A stretch of DNA of 39,089 nucleotides. Source: Deltaproteobacteria bacterium (GTDB taxonomy: Bacteria; Desulfobacterota; Binatia; UBA9968). Where the stretch lies: contig VBKE01000310.1 of NCBI GenBank assembly GCA_005879605.1, positions 1 through 39,089 on the forward strand, given 5' to 3'. Positions 24,938-32,284 of the stretch are shown here, in pieces; position 1 is the stretch's first letter, and each line of letters opens with the position of its first letter. The notes under the pieces are model-generated. The model was not told where the DNA came from and searched no databases. It was given only the letters and a program-made list of their open reading frames with translations. A program made the translations under genes and the position numbers.

Positions 24938-26134
24938 ATGAAGGTCTCGCCCATCGCTTATTATTTGTTGGCCGCCGTCTGCCAGAGTTCGGGCTCGTCG
25001 GGCTCCGCCATGCTGGCGCCATTCTTCATGAAAGCTCACGGGTATGCCATCGCCTCGGCAGGCATTCCCCTTGTTGCCAACGGAATGGGCCGCATCTGTT
25101 CTGATCTATTCTCGGGAGTCATGGCAAGCTACTTCAGCTCCGGTGCCCTGCTCGTCGCCGCTACAACCATCGGCCTCGGCGCGAGCATTTTCGGCTACTT
25201 TTTTCTCGGCAGCATGCCGGTCTTCTTGATCGCCTGGATCGTGTTTGGACTCACCGAGGCCATGTTCGCTCTCTCTTTGAGAAATGTCGGCTTCGATCAA
25301 TCCGAGCCGCAGCAAGAGGGACGAATTCAAGGACAGATGGCGTCGGCATTGGGCGTCGGCTTTACGATAGGACCGTTGTTGGGCGGCTTCGTCGGTAAAT
25401 CGCTCGGCCCGGACGCGCTATTTTTGGTCTACGCTTTGCCGCAATCGTTGGGTTTGATTCTTGTCTTGATTGCCGGCGGGCACCGTTACCGAAAAACTGT
25501 CAGGGATAGTTCGACAAGTCTCTGGCGCGAGGGCCTCAAACTTTTAAACAAGCCTCCGTTTCTCGCCTCCTGCTTGGCAATTTGTCAGTCTTTTCTTTTC
25601 TTGGTCGGAGTCACGCGGATCGCCTTTCCTTTGTTCGCCGTCAATCAGCGGGGGATGGGGCTGGACGTAGTCGGAACGATAGTATCCGTGTCGCGCTTCA
25701 CAGATACGCTCGGCCGTTTCAGCGGCGGCTGGCTGGCGGATCGAATCAAAGCATCACGCGTGATCCTTCTCGGAGTCGCTCTAGGAATTCCCATGTTTAT
25801 TTTGCAAGTCTACGGCACAGGCTTTGTTACCCTGGCGCTTCCTCTCGGGCTCATGACGATGGGCTTCGGGTTGACCAACGTCGGCTCCACGATTTTTGCG
25901 TTGCAGTCGGCGCCCGACGCGGCGAAAGGATTGGGCCTCGGCTTGTCGCGCGCCTCGACTTCCGTCGGGCAGCTGCTCGGGCCCTTAGTGACGGGAGCTT
26001 TAATCGAACGGCTGGACTACGAACGGGGTTTTCAAGCAATGGCAACGATTTCCGTCGTAGTATTTCTGTTAACGTGGTACGGCCTGACAAAAAAACCGGC
26101 CGGAGCCACATGCGACTCCGGCCGGTTGAGCTAA
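24938..26134 (+). CDS. MFS transporter
   Basis: A 398-residue protein with about twelve membrane helices. It begins MKVSPIAYYLLAAVCQSSGSSGSAMLAPFF; the second-half loop reads SRFTDTLGRFSGGWLADRIKASRVILL, the MFS G-x-LaDR-type motif. GQMASALGVGFTIGPLLGGFVG and GLGLSRASTSVGQLLGPLVTGALIE mark helices 5 and 11. It appears to be a drug/metabolite:H+ antiporter-like member; the substrate is unknown. The start is supported by a promoter almost abutting the ATG. Its last dozen codons contain the hairpin that serves as terminator for the convergent gene. Confidence 0.9.
   Translation: MKVSPIAYYLLAAVCQSSGSSGSAMLAPFFMKAHGYAIASAGIPLVANGMGRICSDLFSGVMASYFSSGALLVAATTIGLGASIFGYFFLGSMPVFLIAWIVFGLTEAMFALSLRNVGFDQSEPQQEGRIQGQMASALGVGFTIGPLLGGFVGKSLGPDALFLVYALPQSLGLILVLIAGGHRYRKTVRDSSTSLWREGLKLLNKPPFLASCLAICQSFLFLVGVTRIAFPLFAVNQRGMGLDVVGTIVSVSRFTDTLGRFSGGWLADRIKASRVILLGVALGIPMFILQVYGTGFVTLALPLGLMTMGFGLTNVGSTIFALQSAPDAAKGLGLGLSRASTSVGQLLGPLVTGALIERLDYERGFQAMATISVVVFLLTWYGLTKKPAGATCDSGRLS
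26089..26126 (-). terminator. Rho-independent terminator of the isochorismatase-type gene, inside the MFS 3' end
   Basis: On the minus strand ACCGGCCGGAG and its exact complement CTCCGGCCGGT form an 11-bp stem (26116-26126 with 26095-26105) around a 10-nt loop, followed by a run of seven T. It is oriented for leftward transcription and lies about 95 bp after the stop of the 26221-27012 gene. It overlaps the final codons of the convergent MFS gene. Confidence 0.85.
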
Positions 26135-26220
26135 ATTGATAGAGCGGCGCCTTTCGACATTGTCTGTCCTGAGCAAACCAGCCGAATCCTTGGACCAAGC
26201 TCGCAACGAACGGCTGGCGA

Positions 26221-27012
26221 TCAACGCAATCCCTTGAACTCTTCGCCGACCGCCAGGTCTCTGAGAATTTCCATGCTGCTGTTGCCATTGGAGCCGATTC
26301 GATTGCGTTCCGCACGCCAAGCATCCAAATAGGCCAGGATTTCGTCCAGCGGCAGCACATCCGCATATTTTTGATTCATGTCGAAGAGATTGATTGCGTG
26401 GCAAGCTTCATGGCGATCGAAGACACACTCTTCGGCGACGATCATCCGCATCCGGTTGGTCGCGCCATCCACGACGCTGGCGCGCACGCAGCCACTGGTG
26501 CTCTCGCCGCAGGCAATAATCGTATCGATCCCCAGAAAATTCAGATGACCAACGAGCGGCGTGCCCCAAAATGCGCTCGGGGAAGACTTTTTCAACACGG
26601 TTTCGCCAGGGCGCGGCTTGACCGCGTCAACAATATCGAATTTGCGCCGCATGCGCTCGAGTTGCTCCTTCGTCATAGCGGCGCGCTTGCCGCCGTCACG
26701 GCGAAACGACCAATGCTCGAGCATCACACCGTCTAATCCCGTGACGTGAATGATCGGCATGTCGACTTCCCGCGCTTTGGCAAGGAGCTCCTGAATGTAT
26801 GGGAGCGCGTTCCAAGCCGCCATGCCGCAACTCCCCGGCCAGGTCTTGATCGCTTCGAGCAGCGGCTCCGGTTTGTCGCCGAAGACCCAACGATACAAAT
26901 CAATCAGCAACAAAGCAGGATTCTGGCCGAAACCGATTTTCTTCGGCTCTTTGTGCTGTAATGATCCCTTGTCTTGCTCCGTTAAAAAACGATCCCAAAC
27001 TCGCTCAGCCAT
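26221..27012 (-). CDS. Isochorismatase-fold cysteine hydrolase
   Basis: A 263-residue member of the isochorismatase/nicotinamidase/N-carbamoylsarcosine amidase superfamily. The catalytic triad can be read as Asp38 (ALLLIDLYR), Lys141 or Lys142 (VLKKSSPSAFWGTPL) and Cys175 in the ESTSGCVRASVVDG nucleophile elbow, followed by the usual cis-peptide neighbourhood. The SGC...SVVDGATNRMRMIV pattern and length are closest to N-carbamoylsarcosine amidase-like enzymes, which hydrolyse C-N bonds. It has an AAGGAGG site before its ATG and its own terminator, so it looks monocistronic. The substrate is unknown. Confidence 0.9.
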   Translation of the reverse strand: MAERVWDRFLTEQDKGSLQHKEPKKIGFGQNPALLLIDLYRWVFGDKPEPLLEAIKTWPGSCGMAAWNALPYIQELLAKAREVDMPIIHVTGLDGVMLEHWSFRRDGGKRAAMTKEQLERMRRKFDIVDAVKPRPGETVLKKSSPSAFWGTPLVGHLNFLGIDTIIACGESTSGCVRASVVDGATNRMRMIVAEECVFDRHEACHAINLFDMNQKYADVLPLDEILAYLDAWRAERNRIGSNGNSSMEILRDLAVGEEFKGLR

Positions 27013-27458
27013 GTGACGCCTCCTTCAAAGTTTTCCCGCAGATCACTCCATGTTCGCCAAATCATCCATGCGAATTCCTGTTAGAACTATCCCGAGCAGC
27101 CATAAAGGAATCAAATCTTCCGTGCAACCAATTTTTCTGCAACAGAGACTATCCGTGAACGATGTAAAAAGTCAACTTCAAGCGACTTAGAAGCAAGACA
27201 AGTCAGAAATGTGCGACACGTTTTCCACGTGCAAATGCCTGTTCTGTACCGGAACTGAGATATTAAAAAAATAGTCAAAAATCGTGTAAGTAAAATTATC
27301 ATAATCGCGAACAGGTATTTGCTTGCATTGAAGGCATTCACGTACAGGCTGCGGTCTTTTTTTTATATCAGACCATGCTGGCACGTGCATTGCGCATTTT
27401 TCAAAGGCGGGCAACGGCTCGAGAAAAAATCTTACAAAATCGAAAGAGAGGAGTATAA
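27013..27458. other. AT-rich intergenic region of about 450 bp
   Basis: No gene is supported. The right half is notably more AT-rich than the surroundings, with A- and T-runs such as the T8 tract at 27357-27364 flanked by GGTCT (27353-27357) and AGACC (27370-27374). It separates a leftward gene from a rightward exported-protein gene, so both promoters should lie here, but I could not pick a convincing -35/-10 pair. Confidence 0.45.
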
Positions 27459-27924
27459 ATGAAAAACAAAAAAGGAAATTGTCACAGCCGTTATTTTATC
27501 CGGAAGTATTGGCTTGGGAGCTCAGACGCTACTGGCTCAAGCTCAAAAGCCGGGAGGAGGCAGACCACTCGAGAACCCCACGTCCGAAAAGCAGTTCGAA
27601 CAAAAAGAATCGCCCGGTAGCCAAGAGCAAGGAACCGGCCGCATCGGGAGCCAGCAGGGCGCAACCCGTATGTCGGACGCGGATATCAAGAGCGTTAAAG
27701 AGGCGTTGAAAGCGAAGGGGCTAAATCCCGGTCCGATCAACGGAACGATGGACAGCCAAACCCAGCAGGCCATTCGTGATTTCCAAAAAACCAATAATCT
27801 CCGGGTGACTGGGGAGGTGGATGAACAGACAGCCGCTAAACTGGGAGTTGCCATAGGACAGAAAGATCGCACCCGACAAGGGGACGACAGTACGGCTCCA
27901 AAGAAAAAAGGTGCCGTCGAGTAA
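27459..27924 (+). pseudogene. Exported peptidoglycan-binding (PGB_1) protein with a one-base frameshift in its signal peptide
   Basis: An ATG at 27459 with a strong GAGAGGAG site reads MKNKK, then enters a frame with no features. One base later, the other frame reads KKEIVTAVILSGSIGLGAQTLLAQAQ, a textbook signal peptide, joined to the body of the protein. Deleting one A from the A6 run (27468-27473) restores MKNKKEIVTAVILS and a single frame to 27924. The mature part is hydrophilic and Gly/Gln-rich, followed by one peptidoglycan-binding type 1 domain: SDADIKSVKEALKAKGLNPGPINGTMDSQTQQAIRDFQKTNNL and VTGEVDEQTAAKLGV. It ends in a charged tail. The lesion could be real, a homopolymer sequencing error, or corrected by polymerase slippage on the A-run. 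A TTG start at 27514 would give a protein without the signal. Confidence 0.8.
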
Positions 27925-27992
27925 ACAAGCTAACAAACTGAGAACAGAACTCTCAGGCCGTTGCATGCAAGCAGTGTGAATTCTGTTTTCAT

Positions 27993-28033
27993 AGAGGTCC
28001 GGAGCGGTCGTTGCCGCATCCGGACCTCTGTTT
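27993..28033 (+). terminator. Strong hairpin terminator after the peptidoglycan-binding gene
   Basis: AGAGGTCCGG (27993-28002) pairs perfectly with CCGGACCTCT (28020-28029), and an inner GCGG/CCGC pair extends the stem; GTTTG follows. The T-run is short, but the hairpin is long and lies about 70 bp after the stop. It may also act on leftward transcripts. Confidence 0.65.
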
Positions 28034-28225
28034 GATACAGATCCGTTCTCGAAGTGAATCGTTGGACGGAGCCCGCCACCTGAAACCACGTTCCACGAAT
28101 CGGCGTCCATCTTTTCTCATAAACTGACGACGACAGTCTTATTAGCCTCTTCTCACGGCGCCTAAGGGGAAACTGGTTGCCCCGTGGGTTTCGAAAGAGA
28201 TATATTCACGACCGTAGGAGGCTTT

Positions 28226-28741
28226 ATGAAAGATCTGATTCCGATTGATCTCAAAGACATCGTCGAGAGCGTCAAAGCAGAGGGCAAAGGACGTCGCGTC
28301 CTGTGGCAGGATTCCGAATCTCTCGCCTTTCTCAGCAGCGGCCGCAGAGAGCGAAAGGACTTCCACATCGATCCCAGCGACGAAGTAACGTTGCAACTGA
28401 GCGGCGTGCAGAATCTGGTTTATCTCACGCCCGAAGGTAAACAGCAGACCGCGGTCATCAAGGCCGGTCAAATGCTCCTCTGCCCAGGCGGCGTGCCGCA
28501 CTCGCCCCGAGTCGAGGAGAATTCATGGTTCATCGTCTTCGAGCGCAAACGCAAAGCCGGCGAGAAAGACCTTTTCATGTGGCTTTGCGAAGAATGCGAC
28601 AACCAACTTTACGAGGTCTCTGTCGAAGTGGGAGATTACCGTCAAGATCCAGTGTCCCAGGTTCATCAGAAGTTCTATAGCGACGAATCGCTGCGAACCT
28701 GCAAGAACTGCGGCACCGTGATTCCAGCGCCACCTCGCTGA
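28226..28741 (+). CDS. nbaC: 3-hydroxyanthranilate 3,4-dioxygenase
   Basis: The start at 28226 has a TAGGAGG site and gives 171 residues, the normal length of bacterial HAAO. The cupin iron ligands are His47 (RKDFHIDP), Glu53 (SDEVTLQ) and His92 (GGVPHSPR), with Arg43 and Arg95 expected to hold the substrate. The bacterial C-terminal rubredoxin-like iron site is intact: C121-x2-C124 and C159-x2-C162. The enzyme opens 3-hydroxyanthranilate to the semialdehyde that leads to quinolinate or to catabolism by the 2-nitrobenzoate/kynurenine routes. No other gene of those pathways is in the window. The ferritin-like gene follows 3 bp after the stop, so they are probably co-transcribed. A related o-aminophenol-type substrate is possible. 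Confidence 0.9.
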   Translation: MKDLIPIDLKDIVESVKAEGKGRRVLWQDSESLAFLSSGRRERKDFHIDPSDEVTLQLSGVQNLVYLTPEGKQQTAVIKAGQMLLCPGGVPHSPRVEENSWFIVFERKRKAGEKDLFMWLCEECDNQLYEVSVEVGDYRQDPVSQVHQKFYSDESLRTCKNCGTVIPAPPR

Positions 28742-28744
28742 GAC

Positions 28745-29548
28745 ATGCCGCGAAGAACGGCTCGGACCAGAATGAACAGTTATGTTAGGCGGCTCAATAG
28801 ATTAGCCCAGGCGTATCGCGTCGCCGAGGAAAAGATCGTGGGTGCCTACTTCAAGGAACGGAGAAGCAAGGCCGATCACGTCCATTGGCTGAGCGCGCAA
28901 GCCTTCAAGGAGTATTCCGCTATCAAGCCCATCTTCACGGCTTTGGCCAAACTATATCCAGAGCTGGATCGCGAAATAGATCGCCACGATTTTGAGGAAC
29001 TGACGGAGAAACTCGCCGATGAGACGAAACATGCCAGACTGGTGATGGATCTGTTAGAGGAGCTGACCGGCAACAGAGTCACGTTCGCCGATCTACTTTG
29101 GCTTCCGCAAGACCGTAAATTGGCGAGAATCCGCTCGCGCTTTTCCAGGAGCTATGCCACACTGCTCCACGGCAATGGCGCCATCAAAGAAAATGAAATC
29201 CGCAGAACAGACGAGGATCTCGAACGAGCGGCTATCACCCTCACCGAAGGGGGTGGCGGAGCGCTCTACCGTATCTGCAGTAAACTCAGGAGAAACGGCA
29301 CAGAGAGAAAGATTGCTCTCGTTTTTAAAGAAATCTTGGTAGACGAAACCGCACACAAAGACGCCGGCGCACACTCACTTGCCTCGCTGGTCAAAACCCG
29401 CGCGGCATTCGAGCGCGCCGCGCGGATCATCTGCGAGATCTCCAGCCAGCGCCTGCGCATGCGCAACGAGCAATTCGGTTTTCCGCTGAAGGAATACGAG
29501 ATAAAAGTCTTCGAGCAGCGCGCCAGAGAAGCGGCCACACACCCGTGA
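28745..29548 (+). CDS. Ferritin-like diiron protein of unknown function
   Basis: A 267-residue, largely helical, highly charged protein. It carries two E-x2-H signatures, E93-x2-H96 (ADETKHARLVMDLLEEL) and E201-x2-H204 (ILVDETAHKDAGAH), with further helix Glu candidates at about E56 and E168/E169 (TLTEGGGGAL). This four-helix arrangement is that of ferritin-like diiron carboxylate proteins, which may be oxygenases, oxidases or iron stores. I do not recognise the subfamily. It begins 3 bp after the HAAO stop, so a role alongside that iron-dependent dioxygenase (iron supply or a following oxidation) is a reasonable inference. No signal peptide or membrane segment is visible. Confidence 0.75.
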   Translation: MPRRTARTRMNSYVRRLNRLAQAYRVAEEKIVGAYFKERRSKADHVHWLSAQAFKEYSAIKPIFTALAKLYPELDREIDRHDFEELTEKLADETKHARLVMDLLEELTGNRVTFADLLWLPQDRKLARIRSRFSRSYATLLHGNGAIKENEIRRTDEDLERAAITLTEGGGGALYRICSKLRRNGTERKIALVFKEILVDETAHKDAGAHSLASLVKTRAAFERAARIICEISSQRLRMRNEQFGFPLKEYEIKVFEQRAREAATHP

Positions 29549-29688
29549 AATTTTTGAACCGCACAGCACTGCAGCTTCGCGGTCTAAATCAAGGCTTGGG
29601 GTGCGCGATCGGGCTCGTCCATATGACTTATAGCCGGCCGATTACAATCTCGGATTTCGCCGCAATTCGCTCATGTATAAGACGGCCG

Positions 29689-30573
29689 ATGATCCAAAAC
29701 AGGATAGCGCTTTTCGGTCTCGCACTTTGTTTCGTCCTGATAGACTCCTCCCGCTTAATGGCCCTCGACGTTCCTGTGCTTAATGCGAGTAGCAATGATT
29801 TCGCTCACATGATGCCGCAAGTGAGCGTTGATGAGTTGCAGGATCGCCTGCGGCTTTTTAAAACCCAGACCGGCTATACCGTCGTGGTTCTCACCGTGCC
29901 CAGCACAGAAAACGAAGACCTGGAAAACTTTGGTCGCAAAGCCTTCGAGAGCCTTCCCTTAGCGGAAAAAGATCTGCGGCAAACCGTTCTTCTAATCATT
30001 GCGCGCAAGGACAAAAAGGTCGGCGTCCAGGTCGGTTCCGAGTTGCGAACTCTCTTTCCCGAACCTGAAGCGAACCAAAAACTACAAAGACAGGTGGAAT
30101 CTTATTTTAACGGGATGCGACCCGATTTGGGCATTCACGCGGGAGTACACTACATCTTTGGGGTCATCAGGGGTGATTTCCGTGTGGACGGCACGACGGA
30201 AGCCGAGGACCTTGAAAACGCGTCTAAGCGAGGCGGCGGCGCGGGAGCGATCTTCGCGTTTTGTTTGGCGCCCTTCTTAGCGTTCTTCGTCGGGATGCTA
30301 TGGGGCGTTTACGCGACGCATTACAATGTTCACCGTGAAACGCGACTCTTCATCGGCGCCGTTTTGGGCGGCGGAACGGCAAAGATTGTGGCGACGCTCA
30401 TGTCACTGATGGGCAATTACAGCCAAGGCTTATGGTATTTTATTCTGGCCGTCAGTATTCCTCTCGGCATCCTGGCGAGCTTAACGGAATATTGGATGGC
30501 TGGCGATTGGTGCGCGATACCGCGGGTGAAAGATAAAGTAAAGCGCAAACCAGAAGATAATATGGGCATCTGA
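29689..30573 (+). CDS. TPM-domain (YgcG-like) membrane protein
   Basis: The start at 29689 (MIQNRIALFGLALCFVLIDSS) places a signal peptide at the N-terminus; a GTG at 29545 overlapping the previous stop is in frame but would add 48 residues before it. The 294-residue product has an exported TPM domain, DELQDRLRLFKTQTGYTVVVLTVPS, then LAEKDLRQTVLLIIARKDKKVGVQVGSEL and MRPDLGIHAGVHYIFGVIRGDF. Three membrane helices follow (AIFAFCLAPFLAFFVGMLW, the LFIGAVLGGG region, LWYFILAVSIPLGILASL). TPM proteins act at the envelope, some in photosystem repair or as phosphatases, but the role here is unknown. It may be translated with the ferritin-like gene. Confidence 0.8.
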   Translation: MIQNRIALFGLALCFVLIDSSRLMALDVPVLNASSNDFAHMMPQVSVDELQDRLRLFKTQTGYTVVVLTVPSTENEDLENFGRKAFESLPLAEKDLRQTVLLIIARKDKKVGVQVGSELRTLFPEPEANQKLQRQVESYFNGMRPDLGIHAGVHYIFGVIRGDFRVDGTTEAEDLENASKRGGGAGAIFAFCLAPFLAFFVGMLWGVYATHYNVHRETRLFIGAVLGGGTAKIVATLMSLMGNYSQGLWYFILAVSIPLGILASLTEYWMAGDWCAIPRVKDKVKRKPEDNMGI

Positions 30574-30701
30574 AATGGATGGCGAGACGGGCACGTAAGC
30601 ATACGCGTGCGACACATTCAAAGGTCCGCCTCACGATTGAAATCGGTCACCGGCCAGTGTGCTCCTCCGAAGGCCCGTTACCACGTTGCACTCCTGGAAG
30701 T

Positions 30702-31094
30702 TTAATTTCGTAAGAGCTTATCGGACACAGCTTCTCTCTCTAGCCGACAAAGTCTCGAATAATAATCTGGAATTCTTTCAAGGTGGTCCATGGCGATTTC
30801 AAGAGCGATAAACCCGTCGCTCGTATGTTCCATTTCGAATTTGATACCCGTCAGCAACTCTTCTAAATCGTATTCCGTGATCGCCTTTCCGTCTGCCAAG
30901 CCTCCCTTTAATCGATCTTTGAAGCCATTGATGTCGATTTGATGGGCATCTTTTATTGCCGTCCGGTAAAGTTCAAATTTTCCTTCCACCTTCTGATCTT
31001 GCCGATCCTCCATATGACTGATATTGACAAGTGACATAGAAGCGAAGGCCAGGGCAAGCATCGCCACGATTTGCAAAATGACTTTCGTCTTCAT
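30702..31094 (-). CDS. Small exported protein of unknown function
   Basis: The start at 31094 has a GGGAGGAAAT ribosome site and gives 130 residues. The N-terminus is a hydrophobic signal or anchor (VILQIVAMLALAFASMSLVNI). The rest is helical and acidic, with KVEGKFELYRTAIKDAHQID, ITEYDLEELLTGIKFEMEHTSDGFIALEIAMDHLERIPDYYSRLCRLERE. I do not recognise a domain. The good ribosome site, signal peptide and normal amino acid mix support a real gene. A possible direct-repeat operator lies about 190 bp upstream. Confidence 0.7.
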   Translation of the reverse strand: MKTKVILQIVAMLALAFASMSLVNISHMEDRQDQKVEGKFELYRTAIKDAHQIDINGFKDRLKGGLADGKAITEYDLEELLTGIKFEMEHTSDGFIALEIAMDHLERIPDYYSRLCRLEREAVSDKLLRN

Positions 31095-31540
31095 GTTATT
31101 TCCTCCCTTGAGCTTGGTCACAATTCTCCTTATTAAACCTCAAGACTGCCCTCAAAGGTGCCTGACTCCCTTCCTGTCAACGAGCAAGGGCTGTACCAAT
31201 TCCGCGGACCGCCAACTTAATCCAATACCTTTAATTAACACAGGAAAATTGTAACGGTTGTGGGGAGCTGAAAAGAACAGTGTAAACTAAAGAGGCGGTG
31301 TGTAAACTTTGTATACGCCGCTGGCTCGGAGAAAGTCGTGAATCACAGTTAGTCTTGGATAAGACTGGGATGCCATCAGCTGCGAATTCGGCAGCGTGCC
31401 GGCGCGCTGAGTGCCCCGGAGAAGAGGGCTGATTGAAACAAACCGCCCGGAGACAACTCTCTCTTGTGCTTTGGCGGGAATCCGCCACCCAAAGAAAGAG
31501 ATGTATCCTGACGAATGTCGAAATGATGGTTGTGTAATCT
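31095..31540. other. Intergenic region of about 445 bp with several hairpins
   Basis: No protein gene is supported. The region holds a pair of direct repeats (31280-31308) and several inverted repeats, including GGCGG (31473-31477) with CCGCC (31482-31486) closed by GAAT and extended by CTTTG/CAAAG-type arms, and GCTGC/GCAGC around a GAATTC loop near 31379-31395. The right half could be a structured RNA or the 3' untranslated region of the double-ACT gene. I compared it mentally with common riboswitch cores and recognised none. Confidence 0.35.
31280..31308. repeat. Direct repeat GTGTAAACT x2, 20-bp period
   Basis: GTGTAAACT occurs at 31280-31288 and again at 31300-31308. The 20-bp spacing puts both copies on the same face of the helix, as expected for a dimeric regulator. 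The site lies about 190 bp upstream of the small exported protein's start on the minus strand. Regulator unknown. Confidence 0.45.
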
Positions 31541-31969
31541 TTACTTCAGCGCTTTTTTCAAAACGCGGCTGGCCGTGTCCGCATCCGCAGCGCTATCGAA
31601 AGCAAGATAAGTCACCGCCCGCCGCCCAAGCGCTGCGGCCGAGAGGCCGCGCAAATTGATGCCGGCATCGGCAAGCGCGCGGGTCATTTTTAAACCCAGT
31701 CCCGGCCGGTCCGGACCCTCCACGCGCACCGAATGGAGGCTGTCGGTCGTGCCAAGACCTGCCTGCTGTGCCGCAGCCTTCTGTTTCGACCCCTTGATAG
31801 ACGTAAGAAAGACCACCCCCGTGCCCGGTTTGTCAGGAGCGCGGCGCGAAATGATAAACTCCAAATTCGCTCCCGCGTCGCCTAAGCTCGCCAATTTCTC
31901 AGCGAGTCCACCCGGACGATCCTCGATTTCTCCCGACCACACATCTACTTTCTTAATCGTATATGCCAT
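31541..31969 (-). CDS. Protein with two ACT domains
   Basis: The start at 31969 follows an AAGGAGGTG site and gives 142 residues. The first ACT domain begins VDVWSGEIEDRPGGLAEKLASLGDAGANLEFI, and the second SLHSVRVEGPDRPGLGLKMTRALADAGINLRGLSAAALG. Each has the (D/E)(R)PG-L signature followed by a helix, the usual ACT ligand-binding loop. Stand-alone double-ACT proteins of this size are thought to sense amino acids or other small molecules; no catalytic domain is attached. It stands alone, facing leftwards between a small exported-protein gene and a rightward LLM gene. Confidence 0.9.
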   Translation of the reverse strand: MAYTIKKVDVWSGEIEDRPGGLAEKLASLGDAGANLEFIISRRAPDKPGTGVVFLTSIKGSKQKAAAQQAGLGTTDSLHSVRVEGPDRPGLGLKMTRALADAGINLRGLSAAALGRRAVTYLAFDSAADADTASRVLKKALK

Positions 31970-32284
31970 ACTCACACCTCCTTGAACGAGTTGATCACAC
32001 TTTTTTGCCAATGATCCGCATACCGATTAAGCCCCTTACGGCGATGCTTGCCAAAGATGAGAGGGAGGCTTTTTCGTGATCTGAAGCGGCTCATATCACC
32101 ATGCTAAAGAGACTGTCAAGCCTTTCTGTTCAGAGAGAAAAATTGCCGGGAATCGCTAAAAATGCCCGCAACTCGCGGTGTCAACGTTATCGTGACGCAC
32201 AAAGAGTATGGAAAGATGCTATCGTTGACTCACCCAAATTTATCGAGTAGCGTCCGGCCACATGGGGCCTTGCTTGGAGCAACC

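Noticed and set aside
27459..27480. Programmed -1 frameshift at an A-AAA-AAG heptamer
   Set aside because: The heptamer is present but is not in the required phase of the ATG frame, and joining the frames needs a shift in the +1 direction; transcript slippage or an indel fits better.
31370..31530. Known riboswitch upstream of a gene
   Set aside because: No cobalamin, TPP, SAM, glycine, ZTP or c-di-GMP core was recognised, and no gene starts immediately downstream on either strand.
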